A stretch of DNA of 64,000 bases from Polytrichum commune (GCA_950295325.1 OX485803.1:808001-872000), one strand, 5' to 3'. Positions 22,235 through 34,324 are shown, numbered from the stretch's first letter. The notes: generated by a model from the sequence alone, not told the origin. Made by a program: numbers and translations.

Positions 22235-23629
22235 TCATACAGCTTTGTTATGTCTTTTGGTTCTGAGGGCGTGTATGTGATGTTGGTTGCATTTTAATAG
22301 TACGTGTAGCCATGTGTCTGCATCTGGTGAGTTACAGATTGGGCATGTAATGGATGAGAATCTTTCTCTGCCAAAGAATAGTTGTTTTCTAGCGTTATCC
22401 ATATATTGTCCGGTACAGAATTTTAGGATACTAGTCTTTTGTGAATCTGTTATTGTGGGGTTAGACCAGAAGTGATTAGATATTTCGTTGTCTATGTCTG
22501 GGTTTGTTGTCCATTTGTTAATGTTGGGGAATTGTATTGCCAATTTTTTTAGGTTGTTATCTCTATCGTGTTTAGTGAGGTATGTTTCAAGACATCGGAC
22601 TGGGCCTTTGTCAGGTCTTTTGTTGGGTCCCGGCCATGTGTCTTTTTGGAAGTAGTATGGTGTGGTATGTGCAAATTCATATGTTTTGGCAACAAATCTA
22701 TATTGCTTTTTAGTGCCTTGCTTTGCAAGTTGGTCAGCTTGTTCATTTCCGTCAATGTTTATGTGTGCTTTTACTTTATATATCGTAGTAGGTTGTGTTC
22801 GGTTTTTTAACATTTCAACCATAGATGTCAGTATGATTTTGTCAGCATGGTTATTATGATGAGTTGGGTGTTTTATTTGTGTGTTGATTACATATAGGCA
22901 GTTTAGACAGTCTGTAAATATGTGTGCAGGTTCGTTCGGGTATTTGGTTGTGATTATTTTGAGGGTTTTGTATATGGCCATTAATTCGGCTCTAAAACTG
23001 GTTTGTAGGCCGGGCAGTCTTTTTGATATACGTATGTCTATTTTCGTTGGGTTATAGATACCATATCCAGTTTTTTCTTTCTTCCAGTGCCCGTCATTAG
23101 CTTTCATGGGTGGGATAAACGAACCGTCGGTGTAATAGCTATATTGTGGTAGGAATTTTAATGTGTATTGGGTTTCGTAGTTTGGTATTGGTGGTATGGG
23201 TGTAATTGATGGGTTATTATGTGGTGGGTAGAGTAGTTTGTTCCATTTACTGTTCTTGTTTACGGGTGTATTGTTTGGTGTGGGTGGGGTTGTTTGTATA
23301 TGGTATTGTGCTATTTGTAGGTTTTCTATTGTTGTTTTGATTGTGTCTATTTGATTGGGAGTGCCAAAATTATTGTGTTGGTGGTGGATGCAGAGTATAT
23401 GTATTGCTAATGGTTCTATTTGTGATTTATTGATGTTTTGAGGGTTTGTTGGTACGTCGTATGTAATGGTATCTGCGGCGAAATGGGCTAGGACATGTGT
23501 GTCTGGGAACGGTCCTGTATGTGGTGAGTAGTTTTGGTACCAATTTGTGTCTGGTGTGACTATTAGTGTGACGGTGTCTGGGTCATTTCTGGCTGCTAGG
23601 CGTGCCCAATGTATTGCTTGTTGAGTCAT
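22235..23629 (-). pseudogene. LINE ORF2: RNase H and zinc knuckle
   Basis: A clean 464-codon frame. The RNase H residues are all visible: Asp in YYTDGSF, Glu in FRAELMAIY, Asp in IFTDCLNCLY and Asp in GNEQADQLA. Downstream, CPIC...HVLLKC is a CCHC-type knuckle usual at the end of LINE ORF2. The domain would remove RNA from the RNA-DNA hybrid. It is one section of a longer broken ORF. Confidence 0.85.
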
Positions 23630-24759
23630 TTCTTTGTTTTGTGGGTGGGCATAGCCAATTCCGTGCCATTTGTATTGGAAAGCGGTGCCTAATGATCCAA
23701 AATTTTTATCTCTTGTGAATGGTGAGAAATATTTTGTAATATGTGTAGAGCATGTTATTGGTGAAGAGAAGTAGGAGTGTGAAATGTTAAATGCTTTTGT
23801 AATGGAGTCAAGGAGGTTCTGTGGGAGAGTGTATGGAGATGTTTTAAGTGGGTTTTTTTTTGGTATTTTAGAGTTGTATCTTTGATATAGCCAGACTACC
23901 TCAGTTTCGAATGGTTGTGGGGGTGGTATTAGGCCGTTTGTCCTGTAGGTGTCTTTGTTGTATTGTTGTCATAGCCAATTTAGTCTGGTGGTTGGGATGG
24001 TTATGAGATATCTCCCTGTGTCTTCGTATATGTGTGTTATTTCGTTTTGTGTTTGTATAGTATGTTTCGTTGTATTAATGTTTTTTTCTGGGTTGCATTC
24101 TATTATTGATATTTGGGTGTGTGGTGTTATTGTAGGTGGTGGTATGAATCTTAGGTCTTTGGTTTGTATGGGGTATGTATTAGTTTGTTGTAGTGGTTGT
24201 GTTGTTGTCTTGTATAATATTCTTTTAGTAGGTTTATGTTGTGTTCGATTACTGAGGGATGGTTTGGTGGGAATAGTGTTTTTTGTGGCATCCACTTGTA
24301 GTATGTTGCGTTGTTTTGGAGTGACCATTGGCATAGGTATGTGTTAAATTTTTTTGTTATTTTATATTTGTCTTTCGTTATGTTTGCTTTGTGGTTTAGT
24401 ATGTTGTATTTGGGGAATTTCATTGGGTTATTTATTATGTTGGGGGGTGGGTTTGGTTGTTGGGGTTGTTGTGTTGGTGGCAGGTGTAAGGGGTTGTCGA
24501 AGATTCTGGGTAGAAATTCTCTATTATCTAATATATATTTTTCTTGGAGTGTGCGGACTTGTGGGTGTCTATTACATTGGATTGGACAGTTTTGGTTACA
24601 ACTTTGTTGGCAAAAAAGTTGTTCTGCTATGTGTAGTGCGGTTTTAATTAGTTTTGTCGGGGTTTTATAGTAGGTTTGAAAGTCTGTTGGTGACATTAAG
24701 TGTGTGCCATTGGGAAGGGAAATGTGTTTTATTTTTTGTATGTTTAGTGTTAGGAGTTT
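23630..24759 (-). pseudogene. LINE ORF2 linker between RT and RNase H
   Basis: The frame 24151-24696 (181 codons) has Cys-rich QSCNQNCPIQCNRHP and a Pro/Asn-rich section. A frame 23969-24334 overlaps. This is the expected connection domain, broken by at least one frameshift. Confidence 0.5.
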
Positions 24760-26220
24760 TTATAGTAGTTTAAGAGATAGTTCTTTGTTTAGTTGTGGTA
24801 GTACGACTATGGCCTGGGATTTCCATTTTGTTTCAATTTCAGTTGTATGGAGCTGGAAATTTGTTTCTATGCTTTTGAGGTGAGCTCCTCCTTCTTTTTT
24901 CATAAGAAATAGTGTTCGTGTTGTAGGCGATCTTGTGCAGTCGTAGTATTTGATTCTTTGTATGTCTTTTGCGCCTCCATATTTTGCAAGGATATGTTGT
25001 ATAAGTCCTTTGTAGATTATGCCAAGTCTGCCGGGATCATTAAGTGCATTTCTGAGTTGTTTGCTAATACATCTTAGGTAGGTATTTTTTAATGAAAAGA
25101 CTTCTAGTCCAAACAAGTCGTGTGGTAGTTGGGTTATTATGTTTGTTGTACATTTAGGTAGACCACATATTACTTTTTGGATTCCTATAATTTTTTTGTC
25201 TAATTTTTTGACAGCTGGTATTGAGTATGAGACTACATAAAAGCTATATGCTATACCGGCTCTGATGACAGTGTCTACCATACTTATTTTTTGTTTGATT
25301 GTAACTGGGCAGTTTGTTAGTAGTTTGCATTGGTTTATCATTTTGGTTGTGGTGATGTGTGTTTGGAGTTTCCATTTTAATGATGGTACTAATTGTATGC
25401 CTAAATATACGTATGGTTCGTTTTGATGTAGGACGGGTAGTGGTTGGTTTCTGTAGTGGATGTTTTGGGCTTGGATTTTGGTTTTGAATATTTCAGGTTT
25501 TATTTTTGATTTGTTTGGGCATCCCGTGATGGCACATTTTGTAACTCCCATGTCCATTCCGGCCCATTCGCAATATTTGTCTAGTTTGTGTAATTGGGTC
25601 TGTATTGATTGGAGATTGCTTGTGATGGCTGCTAGATCATCTGCGTATGCTGCAGAGCTGATTGTTAGTTTGGATGTACCGAATGTGTACCCATTATTCC
25701 CTCGTTGTAGCCAACGTAGCAGTGGTCCTAAGAATATTAGGAAGAGGTATGGACTGAGTGTGTCACCTTGTATTGTGCCTCTTTGTATTGGTATGAATTT
25801 TGTTTTTCCGAAGTGTTCTCCTGTAAACATGGTATTGGAGTTTGAATAAATATTTCCTATCAAGGACACGGCATCTTCTGGATATCCTAAGTCCTTAGTT
25901 ACTGCTAATAGTCGTGCGTGATCAAGAGATCCGAATGCGTTTTTGAAATCGATATATAGTAGATAGTTGTCTTGGTTTGTAAATCTTGCGTCTTCTAGTG
26001 CTTCTTTCTGCTCTGAATCCTTCTTGGTTGTCGTGGAGGATTTGGTATTTTTCTCCATATGCTGATAGTATGGATGTAAGGAAGCTCGTAAAGAATTTGT
26101 ATATTGTGTTTGCAAGTGCGATTTGTCTGTGGTTTGTTAATTTTGATGGGTCTCCTTTTTTGTATAGTAATATTGTTAGACTTATTTTCTATGAAGTTGG
26201 TATTTATTTTCGTCTGTAAC
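24760..26220 (-). pseudogene. LINE ORF2: reverse transcriptase
   Basis: The frame 24760-26115 carries LLYIDFKNAFGSLDHARLL, QRGTIQGDTLSPYLFLIF and SSAAYADDLAAI, so the catalytic YADD is intact, as is the first Asp (YIDFKNAF). The earlier RT blocks, ILLYKKGDPSKLTNHRQIA and the following YKFFTSFL, lie just upstream in another frame (about 26220-26020), so a frameshift splits the domain. A -1 programmed shift is possible but decay is simpler. Confidence 0.85.
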
Positions 26221-27000
26221 AGTGGGAGAATAATAAGAAAAGTATGTTGTCAAAGCTTTCGGACATATTTTTTAAGATTATGTTGGGAATTTTGTCGGGG
26301 CCGGGTGTTTTGTTGTTTGCTAGATTCTTTAAACACATATTGTATGTTGCTCTATCAAAGTATTCATGTAGTGGAGCTTTAGAGTTTCCTTTTTTTTCGA
26401 TGACAAATCCGTCTAGGTTGTGCCATGGGTATTGTCTAACACCACATGTGCATTTTGGTGTGTGTTCTGATTGGTGGTAGCATGTTGGTACGGTGGGTCT
26501 ATTGCTAATAGATTGTTGTTTGTGTATTTCATTGGCTATGTCTGTGGGGTTTGTAAGTACGTTGTTGTTTACGTCTGTAATGTAGTCTAATGGGGGCGTT
26601 TCTTGGTTTGTGAAGACTCTTTTGTTGATTTTCTTGGGGCTTTTGTCGTATAGTAGTCTGTATTTGGATATGGCTTTTTTAATGCATTCTTGGGTGTATT
26701 TTGTGATAATTTTTCGGGCATGTATATGTGCGGTTTTGGCGATTTGGGCTAGTGTTGCTATCCATTCAGGCTGATTAGGTTCTTGATTGGGGGGGTGGGA
26801 TGGGGGTTTGGGTATGGGTTCTTAGTTCTTCGATTATGGGATGTGTTTGCCAATTTGGTGTGTTTTTTATCAGGTAAATTGCTTTCCTAATTAAGTGGTA
26901 GGTGGAAAGATAGTTTTTCCATTTCTTTTGGAGTTTTCTTGCTAGAAAGCCTTCTTGTTGTGATGTACGGTTAGTGAGGTCTGGGAGAGGTGGTGCACTG
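26221..27000 (-). pseudogene. LINE ORF2 region between endonuclease and RT
   Basis: Contains NNKTPGPDKIPN just before the RT, a motif common ahead of LINE RT domains. The rest is frame-broken. Confidence 0.5.
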
Positions 27001-28060
27001 CATGTATCTTGGATTTTGTCGGAGATTTTTTATATGATATGGTCAAATTTTGTGCATGTTGTTTGCCATTGTTCATTTGTTAGTTGGTCTTGTATTAGGG
27101 TGTTGGTGAGTTCATTTAGCTGTGATGTATTTTTTTCAAAGAATTATGTTTTGAATTTTTCGATGTTTATCTGTGGGATGGGATTTAGGATCCTTGGGGT
27201 TTTGTCTGTAGTTGGTGGTGGACAGCGGGCTAGTAGTGTATTTGGTGGGATGTGTAGTGTTACTGGGGAGTGGTCTAAGTTGAGGTTGTGGTCATTGTTT
27301 ATGGTTGATGTGTATAGGTTGTTATTGGGTGTTTTGATGTAATATCCATCTATTAGGCTGGTTTGGTTGTAGTTTTGGCCTCCTTGTCTAGAGTATAGGC
27401 TGTTTGTTTGGATGTATGTAAGTTGTAGATTGTCTGTGAATGTGCGTCATTCTGTGTCTTCTGCTTGTGGTGGTGTTGTGGTGTAGTCGTTTTGTCTTCC
27501 AATTAGGGCTATGTCCCTGTTAAAGTCTCCGCAGAGTATGTGTATATGGTTTGGGTGGTCAATGGTTTGTTGTGTTATGTTTTGTTTAATTAGCAGTATG
27601 GATCCTATGTCTTCTTCGTGTGATGGCATATACATGTGTATTATTAGCCAGGGTTGTAGAGGTTGGTTATGTATTTTTATTATTTGTAGATGTGGTGATA
27701 TTATAGCTGGGGTAGGTATTTTGGTGATATTACTTGGGTATGCGTATTCTTTATTTATGAGTGTGAGGAGTCCACCTCTTGCAGGTGTATATGGCCTTCT
27801 TTGTTGTATGCATCTTGTTAGTGAGTGTGTATTATTAAATATTAGTTTATATTGTGGGAATATTTTGAATGTATTTCGTGGATTTGGTTGCCGTTAATTT
27901 AGTTTCTTGTATGGTAATAATTGTTGGTTTGTTTGGTGTATGGGATATAAGTTGATGGAGGTTTGGTAGAGCTGTGTTTAATGATGAAGCGTTCCATGTG
28001 ATTATGTGCGTGTTGTAGTTTGTTGTATGATTTTCTTGAGGGTGTAGGGTGGGTGTGGTG
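27000..28060 (-). pseudogene. LINE ORF2: APE-type endonuclease
   Basis: One frame, broken by a TGA at about 27445 and minor damage, reads ITWNASSLNT, IITIQETKL, HILCGDFNRDIA, TSLIDGYYI and DHSPVTLHIP. These are the conserved metal-binding and catalytic blocks (N, E, GDFN, S..D, DH) of the exonuclease III fold that nicks target DNA. Confidence 0.8.
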
Positions 28061-28245
28061 GGTGGTGGTGGGGGGTGGTGGGGGGTGTGAGTATTCGTAG
28101 AGCGGTTCGTTGCATTTTAGTGCTTCTGTAAGTAATTGTAGTGGTAAAAAGGGAAATTTGTCTGACATTGTTTGTATGGTTAGTGGTGTATTACTTTGTT
28201 TAATGAAATCATATAGTTCTTTGTGGATGGTGGTGGGTGGGTTAA
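28061..28245 (-). pseudogene. LINE ORF2 N-terminal segment beside the solo LTR
   Basis: Reads PPTTIHKELYDFIKQ and continues to MSDKFPFLPLQLL. It would join in frame to the segment ending NIIN at 30517 if the LTR and one TSD copy were absent. Confidence 0.6.
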
Positions 28246-30516
28246 TGATGGACGCCGTGGGTCGTTCCTTTGCAAAATTAGCTAAGAAGACTCACGATGC
28301 TCATCACATAAATTTATATTCGCTTGAGAACTACCGTGCCTCATTAATATGTTCGGTCCTCAATTTAATAACTCCTCTCTTCTCCTTATGATATGAATAT
28401 ATTATCGGAGTGAACACAATCTCATTATCTTAGTTCTTGTTCTCAATGTAAGGCATCATTGACAATAAGAACCTTTAGATTTAAGAAAGCTTCAAGAGGT
28501 GTAACAATAACATATAGTTTCAATAAGTTCTATGAATCATTAAGTTTTGTAGTTCATACACATTAATTATACAATTGATAATAATCTTATAACGATGAGG
28601 AAGATCTAATATTCTTGAGTCTTCCTTTTTAAGCTCAAGTGTTACTACTTATAATATTGTAACTTGACATGTATACATATAGTAGTTATAATTTCATGAA
28701 CACATTATTGATTGTTTTGCAATGTCACGTTTAACTTCAAAGTGTTTCTTGATGACGAGAAGTAAACCTATCTCTCTTGAGTTTTGCTCAAGAGAGAGAG
28801 AGATCTTCTCTTGAATAGATAATCCTTCAAATTTGTAATAACATCCAACAACTCACAAAGAATCTTAAAGTAAGAAGCTTCAATAACAATTGTAGTAAGT
28901 AGATTATCTTATATCAATATTACTTCATTCATATGTATTCAAACTTTGATGTGAATTAATGTCTTCATCATTCTTGTCAATCATAAGTTCAATCAATCAA
29001 TATGTAGTATAATATGTATAAGTCGATTATGTAGTTTATAATAATAAGCTCCTCCTCTTTTGAAGGAGTTAAGTAATTTTGCTCAAATCATAACATGCAT
29101 ATATTTCTTCAATCAATTAATCACATGAATAATTATAATTCCCTTTTGAGGAGATCAATGATAAGTTCCGCTTTGAGAGATAATCGTATTTCTTTCACTC
29201 AAGTTAAACAATCGCTTTCTCAATTCAATCTCTCTCAAAGTCCCATTGATTCTCCAATTTGTCTTGAGCGCTTTGTTCTCACCCTCGCACTATCTTTTGA
29301 GTTCTTTCTCAAAAGAGTCTACTCAATCTACTCTACTCTCGGTTGCTCAATCACTCAAGTTCCAAGTACCGCTTGACAAACTTGTAAGACAATTTGAGAG
29401 AGAGATAGAAATGTCACACACACATTTGTGGGAAAAGATATTGTATTGCAAAAGTGCTCCGAGAGGAGAGGTACAAAGAAACTCAAGTGTTTTTGACACT
29501 CAAATTTAAGATAACTTCGTTGTGTAGAAAATGAGGTATAGGTCTCCTAAATTGCTTCCCTTATATAGTCTTTTCTATCAATCTAAAATCTTCGTTGAGT
29601 GATTGTAATCTTTTACTATCCTAGATAGCTATCTATCTTCAACCTATGTAGATACTATCTATCCTAAACGGTTATAACCGTTTTACTATTATAATGTTCT
29701 TTCCTTCAAGATTCCGCTAAATCTTTGCCGTGGCTACATCGTATGGCACTTGCAAGAATTTAATCAATGCATCCATACTTGATTGGTAGAATCCTTTAAT
29801 GCTTGATTTTTGTCTATCTTCCCAATGGAATGTTTATGGAATGTATGTGAAATTCTATTCCCTCATAATTGCTTAATATTATTAGCAAAATCGTCTTTGA
29901 CAAATCCTATATACCTCTAATAAGTATACTTGCTAATATATAGTCTTAATTGCTTGCTAATATCCCTATATATTCCTCTTATAAATCTCAACATACTTAT
30001 ATATAATGATCCTCTATGCTAAGTACTTAATCTCCTTTGCTAACCCGCTGGGAGCCCATTCCCGTGGGTTGGGAACCCTATCGCCGCGCGTAAGCCGTGT
30101 AAAGCCGTGGATCGGGGCCCTAAGGCCGTGGTTCAATCTTAACCCGTGGCCGAACGTCCTTGGTCCCAGTGCCCTTCCCAGCGTCCTCTCGGTGCTTCAG
30201 TATTCCCTTTCGGTGCTCCAGTACTCCCTTAGTGCAATTTCAGTGTTCTTCCTAGTTGGCTTCCTTCTGAACTCGTGGCCGAGTGCCATAATTCCATTTC
30301 TCTCCTTCTGGTTCCAATGTCTTGATCTGTACTCTTAAATTCGGTGCTCAGTAACAGGCTTCGGTCCCCTCCTTGTGACTAATTACCTATAGCTTTCTTC
30401 AAGCTAATTGTCTTCATTCAAACAATTTTTTCTGGAATTTGCTTCTTCTCCTTGTGCTAACTGATCTGTTATCCTTTCTCGAATCAATTGTTCCCTTAAG
30501 TAATGTTGTCTCAACA
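28246..30516 (-). mobile_element. Solo LTR, family A, inside LINE ORF2
   Basis: 2271 bp. On the minus strand it starts TGTTGAGA and ends CATCA, and GTTAA flanks it on the plus strand (28241-28245, 30517-30521). About 1.25 kb (28300-29580) is nearly identical to the left copy at 1560-2860. The U3 part (29690-30516) is diverged, with GC-rich blocks AGCACCGA, TTCGGCCACG and CGCGCGGC. TATA box at 29560-29567 (minus). It cuts the LINE reading frame. Confidence 0.85.
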
Positions 30517-30930
30517 GTTAATAATGTTTTGGTTTGTTTGGAGGAATTGTGTATATGGGTGCATGGTTATGATGTGTCTTTCTGGTGGGTTTTGGAGTGA
30601 AGTCATACGTTCTAATACTATTGTTGTCCAATCTGGTTCTGGGGTTTGTATTAATATATGGTTACATGTTTCTATTATTGGGCTAATTGTGGTAATAAGT
30701 GCGTACAATATGCGTGGGGGTGGGTGGTGTTGGTTTCTATAAATGTATCTTGATAGATATGGGTAGGCAGTAATTGTGTCTTGGTGTTTGGGGTGTGTTA
30801 GATTTATTATAGGAGAAAATTGTTTTGCTAAGTGTTGGTATTCGGGTTGTAATTTGATGGTGCATTCCATGAAGTATATTTTGCATCTGTTTTTATGTGT
30901 GCATGGGTGTGTTTGGAGGATATTGGGCAT
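30517..30930 (-). pseudogene. LINE ORF2 N-terminal segment, upstream side
   Basis: The 139-codon frame 30511-30930 begins MPNILQTHPCTHKNRC and ends at the LTR junction. The last codons come from the LTR. It has no recognised domain. It is the start, or near-start, of ORF2. Confidence 0.5.
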
Positions 30931-31540
30931 GGGTCCCGGGTTGGTTTCAATGTCTCCACTAAGTAATATTAAGAAGTGTAAGGAGAATGCTTGGATAATG
31001 AGGGGGTTTGGTCGTTCTTTATGTCTTTGTCTCTTATTATTGTTTATTGTTTTATGGGCTTGTTTTGTTATGTGTCTTGGGTGTTTAATGGTTCTTTTTT
31101 GTGTTTGTTTAATAGGTGTGGTTTTGTGTAGAATTCTTTGTCTTATTTTGTTTTTTTGGTTTTGGACGAGGCCGGTAGGCCGAGTCCGTTTTAGGTGGTT
31201 TTTGTGGTTTATATGTTGTGTTTTTTCGTTTTGTATGTTTGGAGGAGTTTGAGCATGGGTCCCAGGTTGGTTTCGGTGTCTTTGCTAAGTGGTATTAGAA
31301 AGTGTAGGGAGGATGTGTGGATATTGAGAGTGTTTGAGCGTTCTTCATAGGTTATATACCATTGTTTTTTATTCTTGGTATTTAATTGGTGGTCTAGGTG
31401 GGTTATGTGGTTTATGGTTCTTTTTTGTGTTTGTTTGTTATGTGCGGTTTTGTGTTGGCTTCCTTGTCTTATTTTGTTTTTTTGGTTTTGGGCGAGGCCG
31501 GTAGGCCGAGCCCGTTTTAGGTTATTTTCATTGGTATCTG
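30905..31540. repeat. Tandem duplication of ~330 bp in the LINE
   Basis: Unit 1 (about 30905-31235) and unit 2 (about 31236-31540) share GCATGGGTCCCGGGTTGG/GCATGGGTCCCAGGTTGG, GTGTAAGGAG/GTGTAGGGAG and the GC-rich motif near their ends (31165, 31491). Confidence 0.75.
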
Positions 31541-33052
31541 TTTTTGTGTTTTGTTGTTTTTGTGTTTTGTTGTTTTTGTGTATTGTTTGGATGGAGTGTG
31601 GCAGTATTATGGGTTGTTTATTTTTCTGTGTGTTTTATTAAGATAGTGTAGCTTGGGCTAGGTGTATTGGTTAGTTGTTTGGTACCTTGTGTCTTATAAG
31701 GTTTTGATTTTTTATATAGAGTTTTAAGGGGGTATTTGTATTTTTCCGTTCCTTGGGGTTTTTTGGGTTTTTATTGTTAGGATTTTTTGTGTTATTTTGT
31801 GTGTTGTTTGTGTGGTTGTGTTATGAGTTGTTATTTCTTGATTATATTTTGTGTTATCTTTTGTTTTTCTTATGTTTTTTTGGGTTTTATGTAGTTTTGT
31901 ATGGTGTTTGTTATAGTTAGGTGGGGTGTGTGTCCTTTTGTGTTTATTTGTTTGTTTTGTGTTTATTGGTTGAGGTCAAGTTAGGTGTTTTAAGTATATT
32001 TGTTATGTGGTGATGGTTTATTATTTTCTTGTTATAAGTTTGTACATGTGTTGCTTTATTTGAGTTCTTATTTTGTGTATTTGCTGTTTTTGATTTGTTT
32101 GTTTGGTTTTGGGCGAGGCCAGTAGGCCGAGTCCATTTTATTTGTTTTTTTTTTCCACATTTTTTGGGTGTGTGTCGTAGTTGTCATTTTGCATTTTTTT
32201 GTATGTAATATTGATTTTGTTATTTTGGGAAGGTTTGTTTTTTTGGTTTTGTGTGTATTATGATGTGTTATCTATGAATGTGTTTGATTACTTTTTGGTA
32301 TGTTTGGGGATTGATTTACTTTGATTGTGTAGTGATTGTGTGTTACTTTTGTAGTTTGGGCGAGGCCGGTAGGCCGAGCTCGTTTTAGGATTGTGCATGT
32401 TAATAGTTTAGGGGGATTGATGTTTTTGGGCAGTATTTTTAATTTTTGTATTTTTATTATTGTTGGGTGTGTTCTTTTGTTATGTTTGTATTTTCTTTGT
32501 TTTTGTGCGAGGCCGGAAGGCCGAGCCCGTTTTAGGTTTGTTTTGGGGATATTTTTCTTATCTTTGTTGTTTATGGTTATGCATTTTTCTTCTTTGATTG
32601 TTTGGGGTTTTATGTGGTTAATTGATTTTATGGTTGTGGGTGTTGTTTTAGTTTTCCTTTGTGTGAGGGCATTAGAAAGTGTTGTTCCTTTTTTGTGTTT
32701 TATGTTTTTGTGTTTCATGTTTTTGTGTGTTTGTTTAGAGATTTTGGGGTTTTTGTTTTTTGGATTTTTGGGGTTATGTGTTGTTACTTTTTGTTTTGTT
32801 TGTGCGGCAACTTTAAGAGGTGCTATTTCTTTCTTGTTTTTTGTTTGTTCTAGGTTTGTTGGGTTTGTTTTTTGTATATCTTTTTTGTTTTTGTGTTGTG
32901 CTTTTGTTTTATCATTGATGGTTTTACATATCCTAGGTAGGAGGTATATCGTGTATTTTTTGGGACGGGGTTTTATTTGTTTTTGTTGGGTGTGTTTATT
33001 TTTGTTTTTGGGTTTTATGTTATTTGGGGTTGTGTGTTGTTTGAGCTTATTC

Positions 33053-33115
<63 letters not shown>

Positions 33116-33455
33116 TTTGTTTTTTGTTTTTTTGGTTTATGGGCGAGGTTGGTAGGCCGGGTTCTTTTTAGGTTTTTGTTTGTCATTATGTTTATTAGTT
33201 TTGTAAAGTATTTTTGTTTGTTTGTTTGGGGTGGTGAGGTGTATGTCTTTATGTGTTTTGTTTTGTTGATTAGGTTCATTTTAAGTGTGGATGTTGGGTA
33301 TTTTGTAGTATGATTTTGATGATTTGTTATATTTTTGGTGTTACTTTGGTTGGGTATTGTGTTTTTTGAGTTTGTTTTTTGTGTATTTGTTGTTGATTTG
33401 TTGTGTTCATATTTGTTTTGTTTTTGGGTGAGGCTGGTAGGCCGTGCCCGTTTTA
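31165..33455 (-). repeat. Seven dispersed copies of a ~30-bp GC-rich motif
   Basis: Copies at about 31165-31195, 31491-31521, 32111-32140, 32359-32389, 32507-32536, 33141-33172 and 33427-33455. The plus-strand core is GGCGAGGCCGGTAGGCCGAG followed by CCCGTTTTAGG. On the minus strand they encode LKRARPTGLAQ and variants. They stand out in otherwise G/T-rich (plus) sequence. Intervals are about 326, 620, 248, 148, 634 and 286, which suggests decayed ~310-bp tandem units. Confidence 0.85.
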
Positions 33456-33732
33456 TGTTATGTAAGTATTTCCTAATTTTCTTTTGATGTGTATTTTGGT
33501 GTTTTGTATTTGTTGTTTTATAGTTTTTTGTGTGTAGGTTTTGTTTTGTTGTTTTGGTTTGAGGTTGGGTTTTTCTTGTTTTTGTTTGGTTTGATATGTT
33601 TTGTTTTTGTTTATTTGTGAGAGCATTTAGGGATGCTTTATTTGTTATTTGTTTCGTTTCTTTAGCATTTCCAAATGCCATTGAGTTTTGATTTTTTGAT
33701 TTTTTGATTTCTTTTTTTGTGTGAATACACAT
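32272..33732 (-). CDS. Lys/Asn/Thr-rich inter-ORF protein of the LINE (486 codons)
   Basis: A long uninterrupted minus-strand frame between ORF1 and ORF2. Composition is extreme: mostly Lys, Asn, Thr and Gln, with about 20 consecutive Asn from a (TTG)n tract. Five basic repeats (LKRARPSGLAQK, IKRARPTSLTQK, LKRTRPTNLAHK and others) recur in this frame. No known domain. The repeats keeping frame over 1 kb slightly favours coding, but low-complexity A/C-rich sequence with few T can stay open by chance. The plus-strand 325-codon frame over it is Phe/Leu/Val-rich and I treat it as the shadow. Confidence 0.3.
33053..33113. repeat. (TTG)n microsatellite
   Basis: About 20 perfect TTG/GTT triplets, read as poly-Asn on the minus strand. 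Confidence 0.95.
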
Positions 33733-33767
33733 GTTTTGTAGGTGGGCTATGTGGTTGTTTTTCCAAT

Positions 33768-34320
33768 CTAGTTTTCCAATTGTGGTTGTGTTGGTGCTAG
33801 AATGGAGTCAAGCGCCTTTGTTGTCATATTAACCGCTTGTGATGTTAGCGCTAGCTGTTTTATGATTTCCGCCAGTTGAGTTTTGACGTGTGTTGTCAAA
33901 TTTCGGGTGATTCTTTCTTCACGTACATCTGCCTCTAAAGACACCTCTTTTTTGAATTCACCCATTTCTTTGTGCATTTCGGCTATGAGCTCGGTTTTGA
34001 GCTCGATTATGAGTTGCCCATTTCTTTTATCCATGGCCGTTTCAACCAGTGCATCTAGATCATCCCGTGTGATCACGGCACTTTTTCCTTTGTTTTGTGG
34101 TGCATTGCGAGTTGCCTCAAGTGTATCCACAATTGCTGTGGATATGTCACAAAAACCAAGTTTTTCTTGTTCCTCTTTGGTGGGTGGTATTGCACCTTGT
34201 AAGCTTTTTGGGTGAGGTGTAAAACTTACATGTTTGCCAAAGATTTCTACAGTCTTGCCTACCCATTGTCTATAGACAATGACGTTGAGGCATTGTACAT
34301 TGGCCAAGCCTTTGTGAAGA
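33768..34320 (-). pseudogene. LINE ORF1, C-terminal part (coiled coil)
   Basis: Open frame of 179 codons from a non-ATG codon, so it is a continuation rather than a start. It begins LANVQCLNVIVYRQWVGKTV and FTPHPKSLQGA, then a charged heptad-like section (about residues 75-165, with ELKTELIAEMHKEMGEFKKE). Coiled coils are typical of LINE ORF1 proteins, which trimerise and bind RNA. It is separated from the ORF1 N-terminal part by a ~400-bp block with inverted ends. Confidence 0.55.
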
Positions 34321-34324
34321 TCAC

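Noticed and set aside
24311-24670. Hydrophobic plus-strand ORFs across 21.7-28.2 kb
   Set aside because: They oppose clear LINE ORF2 domains on the minus strand.
606-30516. A giant 30-kb DNA transposon with ~2.3-kb terminal inverted repeats carrying a SWIM protein
   Set aside because: Each repeat copy has its own 5-bp duplication (TCCGT; GTTAA) and TG...CA ends, and one interrupts a LINE frame. They are independent solo LTRs.
32336-33313. 325-codon plus-strand ORF rich in Phe, Leu and Val, like a membrane protein
   Set aside because: It is the complement of a Lys/Asn-rich low-complexity frame; the GTT and TTT runs create false hydrophobic segments.
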